From an uncultured Candidatus Actinomarina sp. (GTDB lineage: Bacteria; Actinomycetota; Acidimicrobiia; Actinomarinales; Actinomarinaceae), in the NCBI GenBank assembly GCA_902609285.1, contig CACLRL010000009.1, positions 1-56,190 on the forward strand: DNA of 56,190 nucleotides, read 5' to 3'. Positions 51,074-56,190 of this stretch are shown here, one piece after another. A program made the position numbers and the translations under genes. How positions within the stretch are numbered: the first letter of the stretch is position 1; every line of letters starts with the position of its first letter. The notes below the pieces were generated by a model. It was not told the origin of the DNA. It made no database searches and was given only the letters and a program-made list of their open reading frames with translations.

Positions 51074-51700
51074 ATGACTATGTTACTCAAAAAGTTCTCC
51101 CCATATCTGATTGGAGTTATTTTAGGAATTTTAAGTTTTATTCCCTTTACAAGACAAACTACGATTGCATCCTTTTTAACGGGATTTGGAAGTAATACTG
51201 TTAGTCAATGGAATTACTTTTTAGATTATGGATCAGAATCTCAAAATATGTGGCAAAGATCATACGTTTCACTTCTTGGATTATTACCCAGCGCAAGTCC
51301 AGAAGTCATATATTTGTCAGCATCAGTGGATGATAATGGTGATGGATTGCTGGGTAATTGTGAATATACGTTAAACGGTGTAGTCCCAAAAGCAAGATAT
51401 TGGAGTTATGCTATTTATGGAAATGATAATTATTACTTACAAGATCCAAATAATTTAAAAAGTGATCCAACTTATGAAGACCTGTTCGCTCAAGTTACTA
51501 ATGGATATGAAATCACAAGAAATATTGGCGAAAACTACGAAATCAAAATAGGAAATAATTTAGTAAAGCAAGATGGAACTTTAAGTCATTTTGGAAATGA
51601 TTTCAATTTGATATTAAGGATATATGGACCAGATTTACAATATTATGACGATCCAAGCTCAATACCTGTTGCCAAAATATTGAAAGATAATTGTAAATGA
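51074..51700 (+). CDS. DUF1214-type membrane-anchored protein
   Basis: The 208-residue product has one N-terminal hydrophobic helix (FSPYLIGVILGILSFIPFT) followed by an extracellular-looking domain with SPEVIYLSASVDDNGDGLLGNCEYTLNGVVPKARYWSYAIYGNDNYYLQ, read in pieces, the usual DUF1214 core (L-xAxxDxxG then ARYWSxxxY). No catalytic residues are known for this family. The stop overlaps the next gene by 4 bp, and in many bacteria DUF1214 and DUF1254 proteins are adjacent or fused, supporting a joint role of unknown nature. Confidence 0.78.
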   Translation: MTMLLKKFSPYLIGVILGILSFIPFTRQTTIASFLTGFGSNTVSQWNYFLDYGSESQNMWQRSYVSLLGLLPSASPEVIYLSASVDDNGDGLLGNCEYTLNGVVPKARYWSYAIYGNDNYYLQDPNNLKSDPTYEDLFAQVTNGYEITRNIGENYEIKIGNNLVKQDGTLSHFGNDFNLILRIYGPDLQYYDDPSSIPVAKILKDNCK

Positions 51701-52236
51701 ATAATTCTCTTTTAAAAATATCAATAATGGCGATAGTAACTCATCTTCTTTTAATTTTTTTAGGTCCGTATATAGTTATGAATCAATTAGATAGAAATAT
51801 TGCAGACGCTATAGCTAATCCTTTTGAAGGTTGTGAAGATACTTATGATGGAATTGTCGGCAATTTAGATCAAGTATGTATCTCTAGGAGATCAGCTGCG
51901 AGAATGCCAAATTATGATTTTATTTACACCATGTGCAGATATGATTTATCATATGGAGACTTATATGTTTCGATGCCAGTTCCAGAAGACGAAAGATATT
52001 GGGTAGTTCACGTTCACAACAACAATACAAATGTTGCTTTCAAAATAAATAATTTAGAAATAGATACAGAAAGATATGAGTTGTTAGTAACAAATAAAGA
52101 AAATATAAACAGTTCTTTAAAGACAATTAGAACAACTGATAGAGGTACGGTTTTTTGGAGACTGCTTGTGAATACAGCTGAAGAAATAGATACATTAGAT
52201 AAACAAAGAAGGACAACTGTCTGTGAATACAGATAA
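51697..52236 (+). CDS. DUF1254-like membrane-anchored protein
   Basis: The 179-residue product has one N-terminal membrane helix (KISIMAIVTHLLLIFLGPYIVM) and a domain with ARMPNYDFIYTMCRYDLSYGDLYVSMPVPEDERYWVVHVHNNNTN, read in pieces, the pattern of DUF1254 proteins (RxxxDxxY..DLS.G...VSxPxxxxRYW). It overlaps the DUF1214 gene by 4 bp and the MBL gene by 14 bp, so the three genes form a unit. Function is not known. Confidence 0.75.
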   Translation: MNNSLLKISIMAIVTHLLLIFLGPYIVMNQLDRNIADAIANPFEGCEDTYDGIVGNLDQVCISRRSAARMPNYDFIYTMCRYDLSYGDLYVSMPVPEDERYWVVHVHNNNTNVAFKINNLEIDTERYELLVTNKENINSSLKTIRTTDRGTVFWRLLVNTAEEIDTLDKQRRTTVCEYR

Positions 52237-53458
52237 ACAATATAACCCAATAGAACTTTCAAAGGAATATCTAAAAAAATCAACTTTAGATAACCAAGTA
52301 AGTATTGAGCAAGGATTCAATGTTGAATTGTACGAAGTATCAAATAATTTAGCATTTATTAAAAACTTTGGAAATATAGCTGTTTTCAAAAATGATACAA
52401 CAGGTTTACTAATTGATACTGGAATGGGTGTGTCATCGATGCAAGTTATTGAAAAGTTAAAAGAATGGGGTATTTCTGATATTGAATATATTATCTATAC
52501 CCATGGCCACGTTGATCATGTTACAGGTACTGAATATATTGTAAATGCATTTAAGGGTACAACTAAAATAATCGCACATGAAAACGTAACAGAAAGGTTT
52601 GATAGATATAAAAAAACAATAGGTTATAACGGAATTATTAATCAAAGACAGTTTGGATTGCCCTCTCCAGTATTTCCTAATGATTTCGCCTACCCAGATA
52701 TAACTTATAGCGACAAGTATGAGCTCGAATTTAACGATTCAATCCTTACACTAACTCACGGTAAGGGAGAAACTGACGATGCAACGTATATTTATTCCAA
52801 CAAAGACGATGCTTTATTCACAGGTGATTTCTTTATATGGTCACTGCCAAATGCAGGTAATCCCTCTAAAGCACAACGTTATGTCGGATTTTGGGGTGAA
52901 GTATTAAAAAAAATGTCAGAATATAATCCAGAATATTTATTTCCTGGGCATGGTCCTTTAATCAAGGGAAAAAATACAATAAAAGAAATACTCTTAGATA
53001 CAAGTAATTGTTTATCTTGGATTGAGGAGAATGTTCTTAACTTAATGAACAAGGGTTATTCATTACGTGAGATTCAATCAGAGTTGGTTTTACCAGAAGA
53101 ATATTTTAAACCCTATCTTGTGTCTGTTTACGATGATTTTTCATTTTTAATCAATTCTGTCTGGAGACAATATGGTGGTTGGTATTCCGGTACACCATCT
53201 GAGCTCAAACCTCCAGAACTTGAGGACATTGGAAGAACATACATAGATATGGCCGGAAACGAAAATAATTTACTTAAGTTTTTAGAATTTTTGGTAAGCT
53301 CTCAAAAGTACAGAGAAGCTTCGGTAATTGTTGATGCGGCCCACAGTGTAAATTCTGATTTGTTCTCAGACATGAAGAAAGCAATTTATTTGAAACTAGC
53401 CGAGGAAGAAACCTCTCTCATGGCAAAAGGAATTTACAAATTTAATCATGATTCTTGA
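52223..53458 (+). CDS. Metallo-beta-lactamase-fold hydrolase, alkylsulfatase-like
   Basis: The 411-residue product has an MBL domain with THGHVDHVTG (His94, His96, Asp98, His99), TGDFFIWSLPNAGNPSKAQRYVGFW with the bridging Asp, and LFPGHGPLIKG with the last His. After it comes a helical part with SVWRQYGGWYSGTPSELKPP, resembling the dimerisation region of SDS-type alkylsulfatases. Likely reaction is hydrolysis of a sulfate ester or related bond, with substrate unknown. It starts with GTG inside the DUF1254-like gene, and no ATG is near. No signal peptide is seen. It converges with umuD with no gap. Confidence 0.85.
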   Translation: MNTDKQYNPIELSKEYLKKSTLDNQVSIEQGFNVELYEVSNNLAFIKNFGNIAVFKNDTTGLLIDTGMGVSSMQVIEKLKEWGISDIEYIIYTHGHVDHVTGTEYIVNAFKGTTKIIAHENVTERFDRYKKTIGYNGIINQRQFGLPSPVFPNDFAYPDITYSDKYELEFNDSILTLTHGKGETDDATYIYSNKDDALFTGDFFIWSLPNAGNPSKAQRYVGFWGEVLKKMSEYNPEYLFPGHGPLIKGKNTIKEILLDTSNCLSWIEENVLNLMNKGYSLREIQSELVLPEEYFKPYLVSVYDDFSFLINSVWRQYGGWYSGTPSELKPPELEDIGRTYIDMAGNENNLLKFLEFLVSSQKYREASVIVDAAHSVNSDLFSDMKKAIYLKLAEEETSLMAKGIYKFNHDS

Positions 53459-53974
53459 TTAGAGATCATGTATTACACTAGTGACCACACCCCATATCTG
53501 TGCTTCACTTTTTCCATTTAACTCAATTGGTTCGTAGTCTTCATTTTCTGGCTGCAAAACGATTGATGACCTTTTTTTTACATACCTTTTTACGGTAAGC
53601 TCACCATCAATTATTGCAATTACTACATTTCCATTTTCTGCTTTGATACTTTTATCAACTACCAAAATATCATTTGGGAATATTCCTGCATTTATCATTG
53701 AATTTCCGGAGGCACGAACTAAAAAGGTTGATGCGGGATGCTTTACCAGGTATTGATTAAGATCAATCTTATCTTCTAAATAATCATCAGCAGGGGATGG
53801 AAAACCTGCTGCAACCCTCTCTGTATACAATGGGATCTCATAAAGACCTTTACTTACTATCTCTGAAATGTATCTAACTTTACTTTCTGGGACTCTTATA
53901 GCTTTGGTTGACTCCCCATATTTTCCCTGCCCTTTTGGTCTACCAGCACCTTTTCTTGCTCCGCCTTTTGTCAT
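53459..53974 (-). CDS. umuD: UmuD/LexA-type S24 peptidase
   Basis: UmuD self-cleaves during DNA damage to form UmuD', which activates polymerase V. The 171-residue product has FPSPADDYLEDKIDLNQYLVKHP (pieces), the cleavage site at Ala56-Gly57 in VAAGFPSP, catalytic Ser92 in RASGNSMINAGI and Lys129 in ELTVKRYV. The N-terminal ~45 residues, GGARKGAGRPKGQGKYGESTKAIRVPESKV, contain a basic GARxGAGRP motif seen in several UmuD/S24 proteins and may bind DNA (inference). It is divergent from umuC over 59 bp with a palindrome, unlike the usual umuDC operon. Confidence 0.92.
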   Translation of the reverse strand: MTKGGARKGAGRPKGQGKYGESTKAIRVPESKVRYISEIVSKGLYEIPLYTERVAAGFPSPADDYLEDKIDLNQYLVKHPASTFLVRASGNSMINAGIFPNDILVVDKSIKAENGNVVIAIIDGELTVKRYVKKRSSIVLQPENEDYEPIELNGKSEAQIWGVVTSVIHDL

Positions 53975-53997
53975 AAAAATGTCTTTCTTTTATCTTA

Positions 53998-54015
53998 GAA
54001 TAGTGTACAGTATTC
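53998..54015. promoter_or_regulatory. Palindromic operator candidate between umuD and umuC
   Basis: GAATAGTGTACAGTATTC reads as an 18-bp palindrome with 16 of 18 positions self-complementary, in the 59-bp gap between the divergent genes. It differs from the E. coli SOS box (CTGTATATATATACAG) and from the actinobacterial CGAACRNRYGTTCG consensus. Possible binders are LexA or the N-terminus of this UmuD itself; neither is tested. Confidence 0.6.
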
Positions 54016-54033
54016 AAAGGAATAAATAAAGAA

Positions 54034-55299
54034 ATGAATAATAAAATTTTTGCTTTAGTCGACTGTAATAACTTTTATGCATCGTGTGAACGAGTGTTTA
54101 ATCCGAAACTTGAAGGAGAGCCAATCGTTGTTCTTTCCAATAATGACGGGTGCATTGTTGCACGATCAAACGAAGCAAAAGCACTAGGTATTCCAATGGG
54201 AGCTCCGCTATTCAAATATGAACAATTAATAAAGAGAAACAATGTTCATGTATTCTCATCAAACTACACATTCTACGGAGATATGTCAGCAAGAGTGATG
54301 ACATCTCTTCGTTCAATAGTTGGGGACATCGAGATTTACTCAATAGATGAAGCTTTTTTAGATATAAGTAAATTTTATTATTGTGATTTAAAAGAGACAG
54401 CAGATGAGATACGAAGACAAATAAAACAATGGACAGGAATACCTATCTCAATAGGTATTGGGCCATCCAAAACATTAGCAAAAGCCGCAAATAGACAAGC
54501 TAAAAAATATGAAGAATCAAATGTCTTTGATATACGAGAGGAGTCAGAAAGAATTAGAGTCCTAAAAAGTTTAGAACTTGAAGATATATGGGGGATATCA
54601 ACAAGATGGGGTAGGAGGCTTAGAACTATCGGGATCAACTCCGCGTATGAGCTTTCAACAGGAGATCCAAGACAGATACGAAAAACACTTAGCATTGTGG
54701 GAGAGAGGATATATCACGAACTTAACGGCATATCGTGCATGCAAATTGAAGAAGTCAAAAATAAAAAAAATATAATCTCATCGAAATCTTTTGGAAAAAA
54801 AGTTACAAAAGTATATGAACTTGAAGAAGCTGTTTCAACCTATGTTGCAAGAGCATGTGAAAAATTACGATCCCAGAACTCAAGAGCTGGAGGAATTCAT
54901 GTATTTTTGAGAACTAGCCCATTTGTAGATATTGATAAAAAATACAGCAATGGAATGAGTTCATTTTTTACAATTCCAACCAGTAACACTTCAAAGATAA
55001 TCAAAGAAGCAAAAAGATTAACGAATAAATTATTTCTCCCAAACTATGAGTATCAAAAAATAGGAGTTATTTTATTAAATATTTCTGATGCCAGGAATGA
55101 ACAATTCAGCTTTCACGAGAGGGAGAATTATGAACAGTCAGATATTCTCATGGAATCGTTAGATCATCTAAATGACAGGTTTGGAAATGGAACTATTTTT
55201 ATGGGAGCACAAGGCATTCAAAAAAATTGGAAGATGAGAGCTGATAGGAAGTCAGCAGCATATACAACAAAATTATTAGATATTCCCGAAGTAAGTTAA
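54034..55299 (+). CDS. umuC: DNA polymerase V catalytic subunit UmuC (Y-family)
   Basis: UmuC is the error-prone polymerase for copying damaged DNA. The 421-residue product has [19 protein letters not shown] at the start (first catalytic Asp, steric-gate Phe/Tyr region), [40 protein letters not shown] with the paired catalytic Asp-Glu near residue 105, and [23 protein letters not shown] little-finger domain with a C-terminal DUF4113-like [15 protein letters not shown] is present. Length is typical (about 422). AAAGGA lies upstream at a loose spacing. It overlaps the MFS gene by 4 bp tail-to-tail. Confidence 0.95.
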   Translation: MNNKIFALVDCNNFYASCERVFNPKLEGEPIVVLSNNDGCIVARSNEAKALGIPMGAPLFKYEQLIKRNNVHVFSSNYTFYGDMSARVMTSLRSIVGDIEIYSIDEAFLDISKFYYCDLKETADEIRRQIKQWTGIPISIGIGPSKTLAKAANRQAKKYEESNVFDIREESERIRVLKSLELEDIWGISTRWGRRLRTIGINSAYELSTGDPRQIRKTLSIVGERIYHELNGISCMQIEEVKNKKNIISSKSFGKKVTKVYELEEAVSTYVARACEKLRSQNSRAGGIHVFLRTSPFVDIDKKYSNGMSSFFTIPTSNTSKIIKEAKRLTNKLFLPNYEYQKIGVILLNISDARNEQFSFHERENYEQSDILMESLDHLNDRFGNGTIFMGAQGIQKNWKMRADRKSAAYTTKLLDIPEVS

Positions 55300-56190
55300 C
55301 TTTTAATTGATTTCCAAAAAGATCTAGTTCTTAAGAACCAAAAGAAACCAACACTAAAACCTATAGCTGGAAATATTGTGAATAAAGTCATCACATCATA
55401 TTTTGTTGCTAAAAAGCCAATAATTAAATTCGAGATAGTAAACATGAAAAAATAAAAAGAATAATCCAATCCTGCAATTCTTCCGCGTATATTATCTGGT
55501 GTTAATATTTGGATTCCATAAGATGAAAATGCCCATTGAGCTCCACCACCACAATGTGCTAACACAAGAAGTATTGTCGTAATATATAAAGTAGGAGAGA
55601 AAGGTATAAGAAAATAAAATATCCCCCAAATCATAATGGAAGGACCTATTGTTGATAAAAGTTTTTGGTCAGTCTTACCAAACAAATATCTAAACATTAC
55701 TGGGCCTATAAATGCACCAATACCTCTCGCACTCCACATAAGTCCAGCGCCTAAATCACCAGTATCATAAACTTCTAAAGAAAGAATTGTAAATAAAGAA
55801 AGTAATCCAGCTGCTGAAATACCAAACATACCTTTTGTAATTGTTAAATAGAATATTTTTTTATCAGTTAAAACAAAATCAAGTCCATCTCTAAATTTAA
55901 CTTTCTCATTTTCAGACATAGATAATATATTTTCACTTAAGTTTGTTTTGATTAAAAAAACTAAAAAAGCTGAAAACATAAATGATAAAAAATTAATAGT
56001 GAATAATTGGTTTCTTGTTAGAAACTCTGATAAAAATCCACCTAATCCAGCACCTAGACCAGCAGCTATTCCCCATGTTGAGAAATTTAATACATTAGCT
56101 TCTGGTAAATTATCTCTGCTAACTACATTCGGTAAGGCTGCATCAGAAGCTGGCATGTACGCACAGTTAACAACGCCAAGAAGTGAAAAT
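55296..56190 (-). CDS. MFS transporter, 5' end outside window
   Basis: The product has many hydrophobic segments with short loops, the form of a major facilitator. The ORF-track ATG at 56156 is probably internal: the frame continues open to the window edge with [18 protein letters not shown], matching the N-terminal-half (A.xMPA..AxLPxVV) motif found at helix 4 to 5 of EntS/MFS_3-type exporters. The remaining part includes a central hydrophilic loop ([16 protein letters not shown]) and the second half, with [19 protein letters not shown] near the end. Substrate unknown; related proteins export siderophores or drugs. Confidence 0.83.
   Translation of the reverse strand, partial: FSLLGVVNCAYMPASDAALPNVVSRDNLPEANVLNFSTWGIAAGLGAGLGGFLSEFLTRNQLFTINFLSFMFSAFLVFLIKTNLSENILSMSENEKVKFRDGLDFVLTDKKIFYLTITKGMFGISAAGLLSLFTILSLEVYDTGDLGAGLMWSARGIGAFIGPVMFRYLFGKTDQKLLSTIGPSIMIWGIFYFLIPFSPTLYITTILLVLAHCGGGAQWAFSSYGIQILTPDNIRGRIAGLDYSFYFFMFTISNLIIGFLATKYDVMTLFTIFPAIGFSVGFFWFLRTRSFWKSIKS

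Noticed and set aside
54578-54775. 65-residue ORF inside umuC
   Set aside because: Alternate-frame shadow of the UmuC thumb/finger region; UmuC continues uninterrupted.

Overview
The window is AT-rich bacterial DNA, densely packed, with many 4-20 bp gene overlaps and no intergenic gap above about 135 bases. Gene order and families point to a low-GC actinobacterium with a streamlined genome, for example a marine Actinomarinales-like lineage (inference; no taxonomic marker was searched). Supporting signs are coaD, a SepIVA-like coiled-coil gene, DUF177, rpmF, plsX, rnc and smc in the actinobacterial order; S16 with an acidic C-terminal tail; F420 genes cofG and cofH joined like actinobacterial fbiC; and an F420/LLM-type oxidoreductase. 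I saw no tRNA, rRNA, CRISPR, insertion sequence or prophage.

Layout. 1-7506 (+): the end of recG, then rsmD, coaD, sepIVA-like, DUF177, rpmF, plsX, rnc, an unusually short smc, and cdd. 7513-11849 (-): etfA and etfB, then a nucleoside salvage set (purine nucleoside phosphorylase, deoB, upp). 11943-13064 (+): rpsP, khpA, rimM. 13050-16166 (-): a tight four-gene unit holding a GAPDH-fold protein without the catalytic Cys, true gap, a RidA-family protein and a class I glutamine amidotransferase. 16244-19199 (+): cofG and cofH. 19183-21399 (+): trmD, rplS, lepB, rnhB, the usual partners of rpsP-rimM, here about 6 kb away. 21365-24849: a tiny membrane ORF, an enoyl-CoA hydratase, an amino-acid ABC binding protein and permease (no ATPase), and xerC.

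24974-41569 (+) is a long information-processing and envelope run: rpsB, tsf, pyrH, frr, cdsA, rseP, ispG, proS, rimP, nusA, infB, rbfA, a DHH phosphoesterase, truB, ribF, rpsO, pnp. Some customary members (dxr, ylxR, mutM, ftsY) are absent from their usual places.

41570-56190 is more accessory. It has a DUF2179/UPF0316 membrane protein, an acyltransferase and 5-formyl-THF cyclo-ligase. Then comes a redox cassette: LLM oxidoreductase, radical SAM protein with a CCAEP tail, flavin-reductase-like protein and thioredoxin-fold peroxiredoxin-like protein, followed by an arylsulfotransferase-like protein. After these are a BASS transporter, a methyltransferase, a haloalkane dehalogenase, a DUF1214/DUF1254 pair, an alkylsulfatase-like metallo-beta-lactamase protein, a divergent umuD/umuC pair around a palindrome, and a truncated MFS transporter.

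The most notable observations are the CCAEP radical SAM cassette, the short SMC with no visible hinge, the GAPDH paralogue with Asn in place of the catalytic Cys, the unexplained ~235-residue N-terminal region of CofH, and the divergent umuD/umuC operator candidate.
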